DNA of 32,149 nt, taken from NCBI GenBank assembly GCA_025360785.1, contig JANYBN010000060.1, forward strand, positions 1 to 32,149. The letters are read 5' to 3'. Positions 1 through 10,470 of this stretch are shown piece after piece (the stretch's first letter is position 1; each line of letters begins with the position of its first letter). Source of the DNA: Geobacter sp. GTDB lineage: Bacteria > Desulfobacterota > Desulfuromonadia > Geobacterales > Pseudopelobacteraceae. Below the pieces are notes generated by a model that saw only the letters and a program-made list of their open reading frames with translations, did not search any database and was not told the origin of the DNA. The translations under genes and the position numbers were made by a program.

Positions 1-1
1 T

Positions 2-142
2 GAGATGGTAATGCCTGGTGACAATGTTGCAATGACAATCAACCTGATTACCCCGATTGCTATGGACGAAGGTCTTCGCTTTGCTATCCGCGAAGGCGGC
101 CGTACTGTCGGCGCAGGCGTTGTAGCTTCAATTATTGAATAA
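2..142 (+). CDS. tuf: Elongation factor Tu, C-terminal end only
   Basis: The window opens inside a reading frame that gives 46 residues and a TAA stop. The visible residues include [12 protein letters not shown] and [12 protein letters not shown], which are the hallmark end of domain 3 of EF-Tu, the GTPase that delivers aminoacyl-tRNA to the ribosome. The start lies outside the window. rpsJ begins 24 bases downstream, so tuf sits at the junction of the str and S10 operons, as is common in bacteria. Confidence 0.96.
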   Translation, partial: EMVMPGDNVAMTINLITPIAMDEGLRFAIREGGRTVGAGVVASIIE

Positions 143-166
143 TAAAGTTACGTTACGAGGTTAACA

Positions 167-475
167 ATGCAGAGCCAGAAGATAAGAATTCGCCTTAAGG
201 CATATGATCATAAGCTGCTTGATGTTTCAGTAGGTGAAATTGTCGATACAGCAAAAAGAACTGGTGCGCGTGTTGCTGGCCCGATCCCATTGCCCACTGT
301 AATAAACAAGTATTGTGTGCTTCGCGGACCACATGTTGACAAAAAGTCCCGTGACCAGTTTGAAATCAGGACACATAAGCGTTTGATTGATATACTTGAC
401 CCTACACAGCAGACGGTTGATGCCCTCATGAAGTTGGATTTATCCGCCGGCGTTGATGTTGAAATAAAACTGTAA
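167..475 (+). CDS. rpsJ: 30S ribosomal protein S10 (NusE)
   Basis: This 102-residue protein has the usual S10 length and begins with the family signature [17 protein letters not shown]10 sits in the head of the 30S subunit and, by family knowledge, also joins NusB in transcription antitermination. The ATG is preceded by GAGG with six bases of spacing. It is the first gene of the S10 block, 24 bases after tuf and 28 before rplC. The residues [13 protein letters not shown] form the conserved C-terminal strand region. Confidence 0.98.
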   Translation: MQSQKIRIRLKAYDHKLLDVSVGEIVDTAKRTGARVAGPIPLPTVINKYCVLRGPHVDKKSRDQFEIRTHKRLIDILDPTQQTVDALMKLDLSAGVDVEIKL

Positions 476-503
476 CTGCTACTACGACTGAATAGGACTG
501 AAT

Positions 504-1133
504 ATGATGAAAGGTATTATCGGAAAAAAACTGGGTATGACCCAGATATTTCTTGAAGACGGAACAAGAGTCCCGGTAACTGTTATTAAGGCTGGTCCTT
601 GTTATGTTGTTCAGAAAAAGACTACTGAAGTTGATGGGTACTCTGCAGTTCAGGTCGGATTTGAAGCGGTCGCCGCTGCAAACGTTAACAAACCGTACCT
701 CGGACATTGTACTAAATCAGGTCATGGCGTATTCAGGCATCTGCGTGAATTCAGAAACGACCAGGCTGTGTCCTTGAATGTGGGTGATGAAATCACTGTC
801 AATGAGTTTGCTGTTGATGATGTGATTGATGTAACCGGTACCAGCATTGGTAAGGGCTTTCAAGGTGTTATAAAGCGTTGGAACTTTAAGGGAGGTCGTG
901 CGTCCCACGGATCGCGCTTTCACAGAGCACCTGGTTCCATTGGTGCATCTGCAACTCCATCACGAGTTTTTAAAAACAAAAAGATGCCTGGTCAGATGGG
1001 AAACGCTAAGGTCACAGTACAGCGGCTTAAAATTGTACGTGTTGATGCTGCTGATAATCTACTATTGATTAAAGGTGCAGTGCCTGGACACAAGAATTCA
1101 ATTATTATGATCAAAAAGAGTGTAAAAGCTTAG
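504..1133 (+). CDS. rplC: 50S ribosomal protein L3
   Basis: The product is 208-209 residues, normal for L3, a primary 23S rRNA-binding protein that reaches towards the peptidyl transferase centre. The N-terminus [14 protein letters not shown] and the loop KKMPGQMGN are diagnostic; the Gln in that loop corresponds to the residue methylated by PrmB in E. coli. Two consecutive ATG codons (504 and 507) both fit the AGGA at 494-497, so the start is ambiguous by one codon. It is the second gene of the S10 block. Confidence 0.98.
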   Translation: MMKGIIGKKLGMTQIFLEDGTRVPVTVIKAGPCYVVQKKTTEVDGYSAVQVGFEAVAAANVNKPYLGHCTKSGHGVFRHLREFRNDQAVSLNVGDEITVNEFAVDDVIDVTGTSIGKGFQGVIKRWNFKGGRASHGSRFHRAPGSIGASATPSRVFKNKKMPGQMGNAKVTVQRLKIVRVDAADNLLLIKGAVPGHKNSIIMIKKSVKA

Positions 1134-1151
1134 TTTTTCGGGAGTTTGTGT

Positions 1152-1775
1152 ATGCCTTCAATAGCTGTTTATAATATGAACAAACAACAGGTCGGTGAAG
1201 TTCAGCTGTCTGATGATGTGTTTGATGTTGAAGTAAGAGAGAGTCTTATACACCAGGCTCTACGAATTCAGCTTGCCAATCGTAGAGCAGGAACTCGAGC
1301 AGTTAAGAACCGGTCTGCAGTGCGTGGAGGCGGTAAAAAGCCATTCAAACAGAAAGGTACCGGTAATGCACGTCAAGGTTGCAGTCGTGCTCCGCAGTAT
1401 CCTGGAGGTGGCGTAGCTTTTGGTCCACAGCCTAAAATATATAACCTTAGTATGAATAAGAAAGCCAGATGCGCTGCCCTCTGTTCAGTACTAACGTACA
1501 AGCTGCAGACTAATAAAATTACTGTTCTTGATAAAATAGAGTTCGATAAGATATCAACAAAAGATTTTGTCGGTTTTCTCAGTACATTTGATCTTAGCAA
1601 GTCTTTGATTGTTACAGATGATTTTAATAATAATCTGTTTTTATCAGCTCGTAATGTACCGCATATAAAAATGCTGAAGCATGATGCGCTTAATATTCAC
1701 GATATGCTTAAATACAAGCACATTATATTTACGCAGGACTCTGTACAATCAACTGAAGGAGTATTGCAAAAATGA
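1152..1775 (+). CDS. rplD: 50S ribosomal protein L4
   Basis: L4 binds 23S rRNA and lines the exit tunnel; in enterobacteria it also represses the S10 operon, but no such leader can be judged here. The long basic tunnel loop is obvious ([18 protein letters not shown]), followed by the conserved [10 protein letters not shown] choose ATG 1152 because GGGAG at 1140-1144 lies seven bases upstream; a TTG two codons earlier would overlap that site. The stop overlaps the rplW start as ATGA, implying translational coupling. The protein is 207 residues. Confidence 0.97.
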   Translation: MPSIAVYNMNKQQVGEVQLSDDVFDVEVRESLIHQALRIQLANRRAGTRAVKNRSAVRGGGKKPFKQKGTGNARQGCSRAPQYPGGGVAFGPQPKIYNLSMNKKARCAALCSVLTYKLQTNKITVLDKIEFDKISTKDFVGFLSTFDLSKSLIVTDDFNNNLFLSARNVPHIKMLKHDALNIHDMLKYKHIIFTQDSVQSTEGVLQK

Positions 1776-2056
1776 ATATTTACTCCGTAATCAAAAAACC
1801 GCATGTTACCGAAAAAACTTCTTTAAACTCAGATTCATCTAATACTGTTGCGGTAGTTGTTGATAAATCAGCTAACAAAATCGAGATTAAACAGGCCATT
1901 GAAAACCTGTTCAAAGTCAAGGTTGCTGCTGTCCGTACTGTAACCGTAGCAGGCAAGGTTAAGCGTTCTGGTAAAACTTTTGGCAAACGTTCCAACTGGA
2001 AAAAAGCATATGTAACTCTCCAGGAAGGGCAATCAATAGATTTCTTCGAAGTCTAA
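1772..2056 (+). CDS. rplW: 50S ribosomal protein L23
   Basis: The 94-residue product begins [16 protein letters not shown], the typical L23 opening, and has the basic loop [21 protein letters not shown]23 lies at the tunnel exit and is the docking site for trigger factor and SRP in characterised bacteria. Its ATG overlaps the rplD stop (ATGA), and an upstream GAAGGAG in the end of rplD supplies the ribosome binding site. rplB follows after 21 bases. Confidence 0.97.
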   Translation: MNIYSVIKKPHVTEKTSLNSDSSNTVAVVVDKSANKIEIKQAIENLFKVKVAAVRTVTVAGKVKRSGKTFGKRSNWKKAYVTLQEGQSIDFFEV

Positions 2057-2077
2057 CTAATACGTTTGGGGTTCACA

Positions 2078-2902
2078 ATGGCAATCAAAAGCTATAATCC
2101 AACTTCGGCTGGACGCAGACATCAGACATGCTCCGCGTTCACTGAAATTACTAAAACTACTCCTGAAAAATCCTTGCTGGTCTCACTTAAAAAAAGTGGC
2201 GGCAGGAATGCTAATGGTCGTATTACATCTAGGCACATTGGTGGCGGTCACAAACAGAAATATCGTATTATCGATTTTCGTCGTGATAAGCGCAGTATCC
2301 CAGCTACAGTCGCCAGTATTGAATATGACCCGAACCGTAGTGCCCGCATTGCACTTCTTAACTACGTCGATGGTGAAAAGCGCTATATTCTTGCCCCGTT
2401 GGATTTGAAAGTCGGCGATATTGTTATTAGCGGTCCAGAAGCAGATATCAAACCAGGTAATTCATTGCCTTTACGTTCTATTCCTCTTGGTACTATTATT
2501 CACAATATAGAATTGAAAATCGGTAAAGGGGCTCAGCTGGCCAGAAGTGCCGGTACCTTTGCCCAGCTCATGTCTAAAGAAGGCAAGTACTCCCAAGTTA
2601 AACTACCCTCTGGTGAGGTTCGGTTAGTACTTCAAGACTGCTACGCTACTATTGGGCAAGTAGGGAATACCGATCATGAAAATATAAACATTGGGAAAGC
2701 CGGTCGTTCACGCTGGCTAGGTAGACGTCCAAAAGTTAGAGGCGTTGCCATGAACCCAGTTGATCATCCACATGGTGGTGGTGAGGGACGAACATCGGGC
2801 GGACGTCATCCTGTAACACCATGGGGTATTCCAACCAAGGGTTACAAAACACGCACCAACAAGACATCTGATCGTTTCATTGTAAAAAAGCGTAGTAAAT
2901 AA
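2078..2902 (+). CDS. rplB: 50S ribosomal protein L2
   Basis: L2 is a universally conserved 23S-binding protein needed for subunit association and peptidyl transfer. At 274 residues it is the standard length. The C-terminal signature [17 protein letters not shown] carries the conserved His-rich loop. I place the start at ATG 2078 (protein [14 protein letters not shown]); GGGG at 2068-2071 lies six bases upstream. A TTG four codons earlier overlaps this ribosome binding site and is unlikely. Confidence 0.97.
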   Translation: MAIKSYNPTSAGRRHQTCSAFTEITKTTPEKSLLVSLKKSGGRNANGRITSRHIGGGHKQKYRIIDFRRDKRSIPATVASIEYDPNRSARIALLNYVDGEKRYILAPLDLKVGDIVISGPEADIKPGNSLPLRSIPLGTIIHNIELKIGKGAQLARSAGTFAQLMSKEGKYSQVKLPSGEVRLVLQDCYATIGQVGNTDHENINIGKAGRSRWLGRRPKVRGVAMNPVDHPHGGGEGRTSGGRHPVTPWGIPTKGYKTRTNKTSDRFIVKKRSK

Positions 2903-2924
2903 TTCGTTGAGAGGCTGAGATATT

Positions 2925-3203
2925 ATGGCACGTTCGATAAAAAAAGGTCCATTTATTGATGACCACCTGAACAAGAAAGTTCTGGCTGAAGGTCCTAATT
3001 TCAAAAAGATTATTAAGACCTGGTCGCGCCGTTCAACGATCAGCCCAGATTTTATCGGGTGCAGTTTTGCGGTGCATAACGGTAAAAAATTCATTCCAGT
3101 TTTTGTTACCGAAAATATGGTTGGCCATAAAATGGGTGAATTCGCTCCAACTAGAACATTTCACGGTCATGCCGCTGATAAAAAGAGTAAAGTCAAGAAG
3201 TAG
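2925..3203 (+). CDS. rpsS: 30S ribosomal protein S19
   Basis: This 92-residue protein matches S19 throughout: [15 protein letters not shown] at the start and the core [13 protein letters not shown] and [15 protein letters not shown]19 forms a complex with S13 in the 30S head and contacts tRNA at the A and P sites. It follows rplB by 22 bases with a GAGAGG upstream of ATG and precedes rplV by 14 bases, the standard S10-operon order. Confidence 0.98.
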   Translation: MARSIKKGPFIDDHLNKKVLAEGPNFKKIIKTWSRRSTISPDFIGCSFAVHNGKKFIPVFVTENMVGHKMGEFAPTRTFHGHAADKKSKVKK

Positions 3204-3217
3204 TAAGGGAGCTTATA

Positions 3218-3553
3218 ATGGAATCCAACGCTAAACTCTCATCTGTACGCCTTTCACCACGCAAAACTCGTCTTGTAGTCGATCTTGTGCGTGGTAAGGG
3301 TATTCAAGATGCACTGAATATCTTGCGGTTTATGCCTCAGCCTTCAGCCAAGCTTGTATCAAAGCTTCTTAAGTCTGCTGTTGCAAATGCCGAGCAAAAA
3401 GGCGTGTCTGATGTAGATCGTCTAGTTGTAAAAACAATTTATGTTGATGGTGGCGCTGCACTTAAACGTTTTGTTCCTCGTGCAATGGGGCGTGCAAGCA
3501 AAATACGTAAGCCTACTAGTCACATTGCTGTAACCCTTTCAGACTCTAAATAG
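3218..3553 (+). CDS. rplV: 50S ribosomal protein L22
   Basis: The 111-residue product has the L22 features [16 protein letters not shown] and the beta-hairpin [20 protein letters not shown], which extends into the exit tunnel and is where macrolide-resistance changes occur in other bacteria. The ATG has AAGGGAG upstream. It lies between rpsS and rpsC as expected. Confidence 0.97.
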   Translation: MESNAKLSSVRLSPRKTRLVVDLVRGKGIQDALNILRFMPQPSAKLVSKLLKSAVANAEQKGVSDVDRLVVKTIYVDGGAALKRFVPRAMGRASKIRKPTSHIAVTLSDSK

Positions 3554-3575
3554 TTTTATTACGTGGAGGTGTAGG

Positions 3576-4208
3576 TTGGGACAAAAAATTAATCCGATTG
3601 GTTTCAGGCTCGGTATAACAAAAACCTGGGATTCGAAATGGTATGCTGAAGCTGATTATGCGAAGCTTCTTCATGAAGATATCGCCATTCGAAAATTTCT
3701 TAAAAAGCGTTTATACAGCTCAGGTGTTTCTAAAATTGAAATAGAGCGTGCTGCCAATAAATGTAAAATAAATATCTTTACAGCCAGACCTGGTCTTATC
3801 ATTGGTAAGAAGGGTTCGGAAGTTGAAACCATTAAAAAAGAGCTCGCTCAAATTTCGGCTAAAGAGATCTTTATAACCATAAATGAAGTTCGTAAGCCTG
3901 AATTGGACGCTCAGTTAGTTGCTGAGAACGTTGCACTGCAATTAGAGCGTCGTATTGCCTTTAGAAGAGCTATGAAGAAAAGTGTTACTTCAACGCTTAA
4001 ATTTGGAGCAAAGGGAATTCGTATAACCTGTTCTGGCCGTTTAGGCGGTGCAGAAATGTCTCGTACTGAATGGTACCGTGAAGGTAGAGTTCCATTGCAT
4101 ACGCTACGAGCAGATATTGATTACGGTTTTGCTGAAGCTAAGACCACATATGGTCTTATTGGTATCAAAGTACTGATTTTCAAAGGTGAAATATTACCTG
4201 GTAAGTAA
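3576..4208 (+). CDS. rpsC: 30S ribosomal protein S3 (TTG start)
   Basis: S3 lines the mRNA entry channel and contributes to helicase activity. The N-terminus [13 protein letters not shown] is diagnostic. A type II KH domain is seen at [18 protein letters not shown], including the GxxG loop, and the C-terminal domain contains [20 protein letters not shown]. The start codon is TTG, five bases after a strong GGAGGT; no ATG or GTG gives the conserved N-terminus. At 210 residues it is near the usual length. Confidence 0.97.
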   Translation: MGQKINPIGFRLGITKTWDSKWYAEADYAKLLHEDIAIRKFLKKRLYSSGVSKIEIERAANKCKINIFTARPGLIIGKKGSEVETIKKELAQISAKEIFITINEVRKPELDAQLVAENVALQLERRIAFRRAMKKSVTSTLKFGAKGIRITCSGRLGGAEMSRTEWYREGRVPLHTLRADIDYGFAEAKTTYGLIGIKVLIFKGEILPGK

Positions 4209-4242
4209 TTCTTTCTATATTGCACAATAGGAGCACGCATCA

Positions 4243-4665
4243 ATGTTAATGCCGAAACGGGTAAAACATAGAAAACAGATGAAGGGTCGTATGTCCGGTA
4301 AGCCCTGTAGAGGTATTGAACTCTCTTTCGGTGAATTCGGTCTGCAAGCAACAGAATGTGGCTGGCTTGATTCGCGTCAGATCGAAGCGGCTCGTATTGC
4401 TATGACTCGCTATATTAAGAGGGGTGGTAAGATATGGATTCGTATTTTTCCTGATAAACCACTTACTGCTAAACCGGCTGAGACCAGAATGGGTAAAGGA
4501 AAAGGTTCCCCTGATTCTTGGGTATGTGTTATAAAGCCTGGTATGGTATTGTACGAAATGGAAGGCGTGACTGAAGAAATTGCACGTGAAGCGTTCAGAC
4601 TGGCTGCCCATAAACTACCCATCTCTACAAAGTTTATTACCAGAGGGGATACCCATGAAGCCTAA
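4243..4665 (+). CDS. rplP: 50S ribosomal protein L16
   Basis: The 140-residue protein begins [16 protein letters not shown] and carries the conserved [23 protein letters not shown] region in pieces and [20 protein letters not shown]16 helps position A-site tRNA on the 50S subunit. GGAG lies ten bases before ATG 4243; the third codon is also ATG, so a two-codon shorter start is possible. The last 11 bases overlap rpmC. Confidence 0.97.
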   Translation: MLMPKRVKHRKQMKGRMSGKPCRGIELSFGEFGLQATECGWLDSRQIEAARIAMTRYIKRGGKIWIRIFPDKPLTAKPAETRMGKGKGSPDSWVCVIKPGMVLYEMEGVTEEIAREAFRLAAHKLPISTKFITRGDTHEA

Positions 4666-4858
4666 TGACCTTAGAAAATCATCAGCTGAAGAGCTTCTTA
4701 AAAAACATAGTGAATCAACTCAGGAACTTTTTAATCTTAAATTTCAGCTTCATACCGGCAGACTTGAGAATACTTCCAAGCTGAAGAGCCTTCGTAAGAA
4801 TATTGCCAGAATTAATACAATTCTCACCGAAAGTAAGGCAGGGGGAGTATCAAAATGA
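4655..4858 (+). CDS. rpmC: 50S ribosomal protein L29
   Basis: The frame stays open far upstream inside rplP, but L29 is a short two-helix protein, and ATG 4655 gives the family start [17 protein letters not shown] and a normal length of 67 residues. AGAGGGG just upstream is the ribosome binding site. The conserved core [20 protein letters not shown] is intact. The gene overlaps the rplP end by 11 bases, and its stop overlaps the rpsQ start as ATGA, so three genes are translationally coupled. Confidence 0.95.
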   Translation: MKPNDLRKSSAEELLKKHSESTQELFNLKFQLHTGRLENTSKLKSLRKNIARINTILTESKAGGVSK

Positions 4859-5112
4859 GTGAGCGTGGTCACAGAAAAACACAAGTAGGTGTTGTTGTTA
4901 GCGATAAGATGGAAAAGACCGTTGTTGTAAAGGTCGACCGTCTTGTTAAGCACAGTGTCTACAGTAAGTATATTAAGCGTAGCGTAAAATATAAAGTTCA
5001 TGATGAGCTTAACAGTTCTAAAGTTGGTGATCGTGTTCAGATTATTGAATGCCGTCCTTTGAGTAAAGATAAACGCTGGAGCCTTAAGCAGATAATTGAA
5101 AGTATCTCTTAG
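4855..5112 (+). CDS. rpsQ: 30S ribosomal protein S17
   Basis: The 85-residue product has the S17 signature [18 protein letters not shown], and [22 protein letters not shown] matches the conserved OB-fold strands that bind 16S rRNA. The ATG overlaps the rpmC stop, with a GGGGGAG ribosome binding site inside the end of rpmC. It is the last gene of the S10 block; rplN follows after 18 bases with no terminator, so the spc genes are probably cotranscribed. Confidence 0.97.
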   Translation: MSERGHRKTQVGVVVSDKMEKTVVVKVDRLVKHSVYSKYIKRSVKYKVHDELNSSKVGDRVQIIECRPLSKDKRWSLKQIIESIS

Positions 5113-5130
5113 TATAGGGAGTAACATCTA

Positions 5131-5499
5131 ATGATTCAAATGCAGACAGTACTGGATGTAGCCGACAACTCTGGTGCAAAAAAGTTATTTTGCATTAAAG
5201 TACTTGGTGGCTCTAAAAGAAAATATGCAGGTGTTGGTGATATAATAGTTGCATCTGTTCGTGAAGCTATGCCGAATTCGAAGGTTAAAAAGGGCGATGT
5301 TGTCAAGGCAGTTGTTGTTAGAACTGCTAAAGCCTTGGGACGCCCTGACGGATCATATATCCGTTTTGATGACAATTCAGGGGTTGTTATCAATAATGCT
5401 AAGGAACCGGTCGGTACTCGTATCTTCGGTCCGGTAGCCAGAGAATTGCGTGCTAAAAAGTTCATGAAAATTATTTCTCTTGCACCGGAAGTACTATAA
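5131..5499 (+). CDS. rplN: 50S ribosomal protein L14
   Basis: L14 is a 122-residue protein at the subunit interface. The opening [19 protein letters not shown] is diagnostic, as are [20 protein letters not shown] and [13 protein letters not shown]. RsfS, the silencing factor, binds this protein in characterised bacteria. The ribosome binding site is AGGGAG. It is the first gene of the spc block. Confidence 0.98.
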   Translation: MIQMQTVLDVADNSGAKKLFCIKVLGGSKRKYAGVGDIIVASVREAMPNSKVKKGDVVKAVVVRTAKALGRPDGSYIRFDDNSGVVINNAKEPVGTRIFGPVARELRAKKFMKIISLAPEVL

Positions 5500-5517
5500 A
5501 AATATCGGAGAATGATG

Positions 5518-5838
5518 ATGCAAGTCACGAAACCTCATGTTAACAAGGGCGATACTGTAATGGTTATTGCCGGTAAGGAAAAAAGCAAAACTGGCAAAAT
5601 TCTTCAATTACTGCCCAAAAAAAATGGTGTAATTGTTGAAGGTCTGAATCTCGTTAAGCGCCATGTTAAAGCTAAAGGGAATGAAGCTGGTGAAATTAAG
5701 GAGAAAGAAGCACGGATTCATATCTCCAATGTTATGCCATATTGCTCAAAGTGTTCCAAACCAGTAAGAACAAGTAAGAAACTTTTAGAAAATGGCGAAA
5801 AACAACGTGTTTGTGTTAAGTGTGGCACAACACTTTAG
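5518..5838 (+). CDS. rplX: 50S ribosomal protein L24, with zinc-ribbon type C-terminus
   Basis: L24 initiates 50S assembly. The KOW motif is visible in [20 protein letters not shown], followed by [12 protein letters not shown]. The C-terminal part has a Cys-x2-Cys pair (CSKC) and a second pair (CVKC), the zinc-ribbon-like form found in many bacteria but absent from E. coli L24. Three ATG codons occur in tandem (5512, 5515, 5518). I choose the last because GGAG at 5507-5510 is then seven bases away, giving [12 protein letters not shown] and 106 residues. Confidence 0.95.
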   Translation: MQVTKPHVNKGDTVMVIAGKEKSKTGKILQLLPKKNGVIVEGLNLVKRHVKAKGNEAGEIKEKEARIHISNVMPYCSKCSKPVRTSKKLLENGEKQRVCVKCGTTL

Positions 5839-5862
5839 AAATACTTTGGAGGAATTTATCTA

Positions 5863-6402
5863 ATGTCTCGTTTAAAAGATATATATTCATCAGAAATCGT
5901 TCCCAAGCTGCTTAATGACTTCAGTTACAAGTCGTCTATGCAAGTACCTCAGATCAAGAAGATTGTTGTTAATATGGGTTTGGGTGAAGCGATCCAGAAT
6001 GTTAAAATTCTTGATTCTGCAACAACTGAGCTTGGTTTGATTACCGGACAAAAATCAGTGATCACCAAAGCTAAAAAATCAATTGCTACCTTTAAACTTC
6101 GTGAAGGTATGCCAATCGGTTGTATGGTTACCCTTCGTCGTGATCATATGTATGAATTTCTGGATCGTTTAATTAATGTATCACTTGCCAGGGTTCGCGA
6201 CTTTAAAGGTGTATCCGGTAAAGCATTTGACGGCAAGGGCAATTATACTCTTGGCATCAAGGATCAGCTTATCTTTCCTGAAATCAACTATGATAATGTT
6301 GATAAAATTAAAGGTATGAATATCACTATTGTAACAAGTGCTAAAACAGACGAAGAAGGTAAAGCACTTCTCAAGTACCTGGGCATGCCGTTCAGGAACT
6401 AA
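5863..6402 (+). CDS. rplE: 50S ribosomal protein L5
   Basis: The 179-residue protein matches L5, which binds 5S rRNA in the central protuberance and contacts S13 across the subunit bridge. Diagnostic stretches are [36 protein letters not shown] and [29 protein letters not shown] ribosome binding site precedes the ATG. rpsN follows after 17 bases. Confidence 0.98.
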   Translation: MSRLKDIYSSEIVPKLLNDFSYKSSMQVPQIKKIVVNMGLGEAIQNVKILDSATTELGLITGQKSVITKAKKSIATFKLREGMPIGCMVTLRRDHMYEFLDRLINVSLARVRDFKGVSGKAFDGKGNYTLGIKDQLIFPEINYDNVDKIKGMNITIVTSAKTDEEGKALLKYLGMPFRN

Positions 6403-6419
6403 GATATCTGGAGGATTCT

Positions 6420-6605
6420 GTGGCAAAAGTATCAATGATTATTAAGTCTCAACGTGCACCTAAGTTTAAGGTTCGGCAGCACAATCGTTGTCCGATCTGT
6501 GGTCGTCCAAAAGCGTTTTATCGCAAGTTCGAGATGTGCAGAATTTGTTTACGCAAATATGCCTCGTCCGGCCAGATTCCCGGAGTGATAAAATCCAGCT
6601 GGTAG
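6420..6605 (+). CDS. rpsN: 30S ribosomal protein S14, zinc-binding short form
   Basis: This 61-residue S14 is the short C+ (type Z) form: [20 protein letters not shown] provides two Cys-x2-Cys pairs that bind zinc, unlike the roughly 100-residue E. coli form. S14 lies in the 30S head and is needed late in assembly. The start is GTG at 6420, with CTGGAGGA upstream. The surrounding order rplE-rpsN-rpsH is standard. Confidence 0.97.
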   Translation: MAKVSMIIKSQRAPKFKVRQHNRCPICGRPKAFYRKFEMCRICLRKYASSGQIPGVIKSSW

Positions 6606-6647
6606 CTAAAAGTCACATATAGATAAAGAGACAGGAGCACATTCACG

Positions 6648-7046
6648 ATGTCCATGACAGATCCAATTGCTGACATGCTTACCAGAATAAGAAATGCAAA
6701 TATGGTAAAGCACCAGAAAGTTGATATTCCTTCTTCCAATATGAAAGTCAGTATTGCTAGTGTATTAAAGCAAGAAGGCTTTATTAAAAATTATAAGGTT
6801 ATTTCTGATAATCTTCAGGGCGTTTTACGTGTTTACCTGAAGTACATTGATGAAAAAGATAGCGTTATAAATGAAATTAAACGTGTAAGTAAACCCGGTG
6901 GCAGGGTCTATGTCAAGACTGAAGATATTCCTTCAGTAAAGAGTGGTCTTGGTATTGCAATTCTTTCCACATCACAGGGTATCATTACTGATAATGTTGC
7001 TCGTAAATCAGGTGTCGGTGGCGAGCTGATCTGCACTGTCTGGTAA
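6648..7046 (+). CDS. rpsH: 30S ribosomal protein S8
   Basis: S8 is a primary 16S-binding protein and, in E. coli, the spc operon repressor. The 132-residue product starts [18 protein letters not shown]; the C-terminal half has the conserved [21 protein letters not shown] and a final [12 protein letters not shown] 6648 is two codons before another ATG at 6654; AGGAG lies upstream. Confidence 0.98.
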   Translation: MSMTDPIADMLTRIRNANMVKHQKVDIPSSNMKVSIASVLKQEGFIKNYKVISDNLQGVLRVYLKYIDEKDSVINEIKRVSKPGGRVYVKTEDIPSVKSGLGIAILSTSQGIITDNVARKSGVGGELICTVW

Positions 7047-7071
7047 TAATAGCGACAAGGAGTGCTTTTAG

Positions 7072-7611
7072 ATGTCTAGAATAGGTAAATTACTAATTGA
7101 GTTGCCAAAGAGTGTAAAGATTTCCTTCACTGATTCAGTGTTGTCTGTCCAGGGGCCGAAAGGCGCCTTAACTCGACAGATCATGCCTGTAGTTGCTCTT
7201 GATATTCGTGAAACCACTATTGAAGTAACTCGGTGTGATGATTCAACTGCCGCGCGAGCTGCCCATGGTCTTACACGTACATTAATCAATAACATGGTTG
7301 TTGGCGTTACTAATGGCTTTCAAAGAGACCTTGAGATTAATGGGGTCGGATACCGTGCTGAAGTTAAAGGTAATGACCTTGTTCTTGCGCTCGGTTATTC
7401 TCACCCTGTAAATTTTTTGATCCCTGACGGGATATCCGTCGAAGTTGAAAAAATGACAAAGTTGTCTGTTAAAGGGTTTGATAAGGAGCTAGTCGGTCAG
7501 ACAGCTGCAAAGATCAGATCGTTCCGTAGCCCAGAGCCTTACAAGGGTAAAGGGATTAAATATGCTGACGAGACTATCCTAAGAAAAGCTGGCAAAACCG
7601 GCAAGAAATAG
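7072..7611 (+). CDS. rplF: 50S ribosomal protein L6
   Basis: L6 is built of two similar domains and lies near the sarcin-ricin loop. The 179-residue protein starts [15 protein letters not shown] and has [20 protein letters not shown] and the C-terminal [16 protein letters not shown], all diagnostic. AAGGAG stands upstream of ATG. The order rpsH-rplF-rplR is standard. Confidence 0.98.
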   Translation: MSRIGKLLIELPKSVKISFTDSVLSVQGPKGALTRQIMPVVALDIRETTIEVTRCDDSTAARAAHGLTRTLINNMVVGVTNGFQRDLEINGVGYRAEVKGNDLVLALGYSHPVNFLIPDGISVEVEKMTKLSVKGFDKELVGQTAAKIRSFRSPEPYKGKGIKYADETILRKAGKTGKK

Positions 7612-7629
7612 TCTTTATAAGGAGATTTT

Positions 7630-7995
7630 GTGGCTAAGACAGCTATTAAGACAATTACTCGGCTCAAACGTCAAGTTCGAGTCAGAAAAAAAGTACGTGG
7701 CACAACTGAACGTCCGCGTCTAAATGTATTCAAGAGTGCTAGTCATATCTACGCGCAGATAATTGATGACACAAATGGTACAACCCTTGTTGCCGCTTCT
7801 ACTTTATCAGAGGCAGCAAAGGATCTTTCTAATACCGGTAATATTTCTGCTGCAATACTTGTAGGCAAGGAAGTTGCTCGACTTTCGCTTGCTAAAGGTA
7901 TTTCATCTGTAGTATTTGACCGCAACGGTTTTCTCTATCACGGCCGGATCAAAGCACTTGCTGATTCAGCCCGCGAATCAGGGTTGATTTTTTAA
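7630..7995 (+). CDS. rplR: 50S ribosomal protein L18 (GTG start)
   Basis: L18 binds 5S rRNA together with L5. The 121-residue product has the basic N-terminus and [18 protein letters not shown], then [26 protein letters not shown] at the end, which is typical. Translation begins at GTG 7630, preceded by AAGGAG. rpsE follows after 18 bases. Confidence 0.97.
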   Translation: MAKTAIKTITRLKRQVRVRKKVRGTTERPRLNVFKSASHIYAQIIDDTNGTTLVAASTLSEAAKDLSNTGNISAAILVGKEVARLSLAKGISSVVFDRNGFLYHGRIKALADSARESGLIF

Positions 7996-8013
7996 GCGTA
8001 CAGGAGGTTTTCT

Positions 8014-8502
8014 TTGAGTAGGATTAATCCAGCAGAACTAAATCTTAATGACAGAGTTGTACATATCAGTCGTGTTGCCAAAGTTGTTAAAGGTGGCCGT
8101 CGCTTCAGCTTTTCAGCATTAATTGTTGTTGGAGACGGTAACGGTTATGTAGGTTATGGTCTTGGTAAGGCAAATGAAGTTCCTGAGGCGATCAGGAAAG
8201 GCGTTGAGCAGGCTAAGAAGAACCTTATCAAAGTCCCCGTGAATGCCAACCAAACCATACCATTTGAAATTGAGGGTAAATTTGGCGCTGGTCGCCTTTT
8301 AATGAAGCCTGCTTCTGCAGGTACCGGAGTTATAGCCGGTGGAGCTGCGCGAGCAATATTTGAGGCGGCTGGCATTAATAATATACTCTCGAAATGCTTA
8401 GGCTCTAATAACCCGCACAACGTTATTAAAGCGGCATTTCAAGGTCTTCAACGTCTTAAAACTCCAGAAGAAATTGCCGCTCGTCGTGGTATTGTAGAAT
8501 AA
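8014..8502 (+). CDS. rpsE: 30S ribosomal protein S5 (TTG start)
   Basis: S5 acts in translational fidelity and mRNA entry. The 162-residue protein has [20 protein letters not shown] and the downstream [20 protein letters not shown], together with [19 protein letters not shown]. The start codon is TTG 8014, six bases after CAGGAGG; the N-terminal residues align with other S5 proteins only with this start. The length is near the usual 160-170. Confidence 0.97.
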   Translation: MSRINPAELNLNDRVVHISRVAKVVKGGRRFSFSALIVVGDGNGYVGYGLGKANEVPEAIRKGVEQAKKNLIKVPVNANQTIPFEIEGKFGAGRLLMKPASAGTGVIAGGAARAIFEAAGINNILSKCLGSNNPHNVIKAAFQGLQRLKTPEEIAARRGIVE

Positions 8503-8523
8503 TATTATTATGGGGAACTAATT

Positions 8524-8700
8524 ATGAGCAGTTTGCTTAAGATAACGCTTACAAAAAGTACTATATGTACACCTAAAAAACATCGTGCTGTTGTTGCGGG
8601 TCTTGGTTTGTCTAAACTTAACCAGACTGTAGAACGTCAAGACAGCCCGCAAATCAGGGGTATGATTAATAAAGTTGGTCATTTGTTGACTGTTGAATAG
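8524..8700 (+). CDS. rpmD: 50S ribosomal protein L30
   Basis: This 58-residue gene is short but clearly real. It reads MSSLLKITLTKSTICTPKKH, then RAVVAGLGLSKLNQTVERQD and ends VGHLLTVE. The pattern of one L30 domain (KITLTKS, GLGLxKLNQTVE, RGMINKVxHLL) is complete. It lies exactly where rpmD belongs, between rpsE (21 bases) and rplO (18 bases). The upstream site is GGGGAA, weaker than its neighbours. L30 is a small 50S protein that is absent from some bacterial lineages. Confidence 0.95.
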   Translation: MSSLLKITLTKSTICTPKKHRAVVAGLGLSKLNQTVERQDSPQIRGMINKVGHLLTVE

Positions 8701-8718
8701 ATAAAGGGGTTTACTTTT

Positions 8719-9162
8719 ATGGAACTTAATAATTTACGACCTTCTATCGGGTCAACTAAAAACAGGAAACGTATCGGTCGTGGTACTGGCTCTGGGCACG
8801 GAAAAACTGCAACAAAAGGCCATAAAGGGCAGAAAGCTCGTTCTGGTGGAAGCATAAAGGCCGGATTTGAAGGTGGACAGATGCCTTTGCAACGTCGTCT
8901 GCCGAAGCGTGGATTCACTCCTCTTGACCGTGTTGTCTATTCTCTTGTAAATATTAGTCAACTAGATATTTATGAAACTGGCTCAGTTGTTGATGCTATG
9001 TCGCTTGTCTCTAAAGGTTTGATAAAATCGACTCGTTTTGCTGTTAAAATTCTTGGTAATGGGGATCTTACCAAGTCTTTAAAAATTGCAGCAAATAAAT
9101 TCAGTCAGTCAGCAAAAGATAAAATAGTTGCTGCTGGCGGTACTTTTGAGGAGACTGCATAG
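8719..9162 (+). CDS. rplO: 50S ribosomal protein L15
   Basis: The 147-residue product shows the L15 N-terminus with glycine- and basic-rich stretch ([20 protein letters not shown]) and [16 protein letters not shown]15 is an assembly protein threaded into 23S rRNA. AAAGGGG precedes ATG. The stop TAG shares one base with the secY GTG start (TAGTG), so translation of secY is probably coupled. Confidence 0.97.
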   Translation: MELNNLRPSIGSTKNRKRIGRGTGSGHGKTATKGHKGQKARSGGSIKAGFEGGQMPLQRRLPKRGFTPLDRVVYSLVNISQLDIYETGSVVDAMSLVSKGLIKSTRFAVKILGNGDLTKSLKIAANKFSQSAKDKIVAAGGTFEETA

Positions 9163-10469
9163 TGTTTGAAGCTCTCCAAAATATATTCAAGATTCCTGAG
9201 TTGAAAAAGCGTGTCTTGTTTTCTTTGGGAATGCTTGCTGTATATCGTGTGGGTTGCCACATCCCAACTCCTGGAATAGATAGAATAGCGTTGTCTCACT
9301 TTTTTAAACAGTCACAGGGAACTCTTTTGGGCCTTTTTGATATGTTTTCAGGTGGTGCTTTGGAGAGATTAACTGTTTTTGCACTAGGCATTATGCCGTA
9401 TATTTCATCTTCTATTATTTTCCAGCTTCTTACCGTTGTAGTTCCTGCTATAGAGAAGTTGTCAAAAGAGGGTGAGTCAGGTCGTAAAAAAATTATACAA
9501 TACACTCGCTACGGTACTGTTGTTTTAAGTATTGTTCAGGGTATGGGTGTCGCAGTCGGTCTTGAAAGTATGCGCGGACCAGCTGGAGAGCTCGTTGTCC
9601 CAAGCCCAGGATGGGGTTTTAGAGTATTGACCGTCATTACTTTAACAGCCGGAACAGCTTTTGTGATGTGGCTTGGTGAGCAAATGTCTGAAAAAGGTAT
9701 CGGGAACGGTATATCTTTGATCATTTTTGCTGGGATTGTAGTTAATATACCCTCTGCTCTTAATAATACAGCTAAGCTAATAAATGCTGGCCAACTATCT
9801 CTTTTTGTTCTGATTTTTGTTTTAGCGATCATGTTTTTAGTTATAGCTGTCATTGTTTTTGTAGAGCGCGGACAAAGGCGTTTATCAATTCATTATGCCA
9901 AGAGGGTCGTAGGGCTTAAAACATTTAACGCGCAGACGTCTCATTTGCCATTAAAAATTAATATGGCCGGTGTAATCCCGCCTATTTTCGCATCATCTAT
10001 AATAATGTTCCCAGCAACAATAGCTAATTTTATTAATATTTCTTGGGTTCAAGCGGCTGCAAAGAACTTGTCACCTGGAAAACTTATATATAATATTTTT
10101 TTCGTTGCTTTTATTGTTTTCTTCTGTTACTTCTACACGGCTGTGACTTTTAACCCTATTGATGTTGCAGATAACATCAAGAAGCAAGGTGGTTATATCC
10201 CCGGAATTCGCCCAGGTAAAGAGACTTCCGATTTTATTGATACGGTACTTACCAGGCTGACTTTTGCTGGTGCTGTCTATATTTCATTGGTATGTGTATT
10301 GCCCTCAATTTTAATCGGGAAATTTAATCTTCCTTTTTATTTTGGTGGTACTGCTCTTTTGATTGCAGTGGGTGTTGGTATGGATACGGTCTCTCAAATT
10401 GAATCACACCTTATTACGCGAAACTATGAGGGCTTTCTTAAGGGTGTTCGTATTAAGGGGAGGCGTTGA
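9162..10469 (+). CDS. secY: Protein translocase subunit SecY (GTG start)
   Basis: SecY is the inner-membrane channel of the Sec translocon. The 435-residue product has the expected ten hydrophobic segments and family marks: [10 protein letters not shown] after the first helix, [16 protein letters not shown] (plug/TM2 region), the basic cytosolic loop [14 protein letters not shown], and the C5 loop [17 protein letters not shown]. It starts at GTG 9162 overlapping the rplO stop by one base, with GAGGAG upstream. adk starts one base after the stop. Confidence 0.98.
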   Translation: MFEALQNIFKIPELKKRVLFSLGMLAVYRVGCHIPTPGIDRIALSHFFKQSQGTLLGLFDMFSGGALERLTVFALGIMPYISSSIIFQLLTVVVPAIEKLSKEGESGRKKIIQYTRYGTVVLSIVQGMGVAVGLESMRGPAGELVVPSPGWGFRVLTVITLTAGTAFVMWLGEQMSEKGIGNGISLIIFAGIVVNIPSALNNTAKLINAGQLSLFVLIFVLAIMFLVIAVIVFVERGQRRLSIHYAKRVVGLKTFNAQTSHLPLKINMAGVIPPIFASSIIMFPATIANFINISWVQAAAKNLSPGKLIYNIFFVAFIVFFCYFYTAVTFNPIDVADNIKKQGGYIPGIRPGKETSDFIDTVLTRLTFAGAVYISLVCVLPSILIGKFNLPFYFGGTALLIAVGVGMDTVSQIESHLITRNYEGFLKGVRIKGRR

Positions 10470-10470
10470 C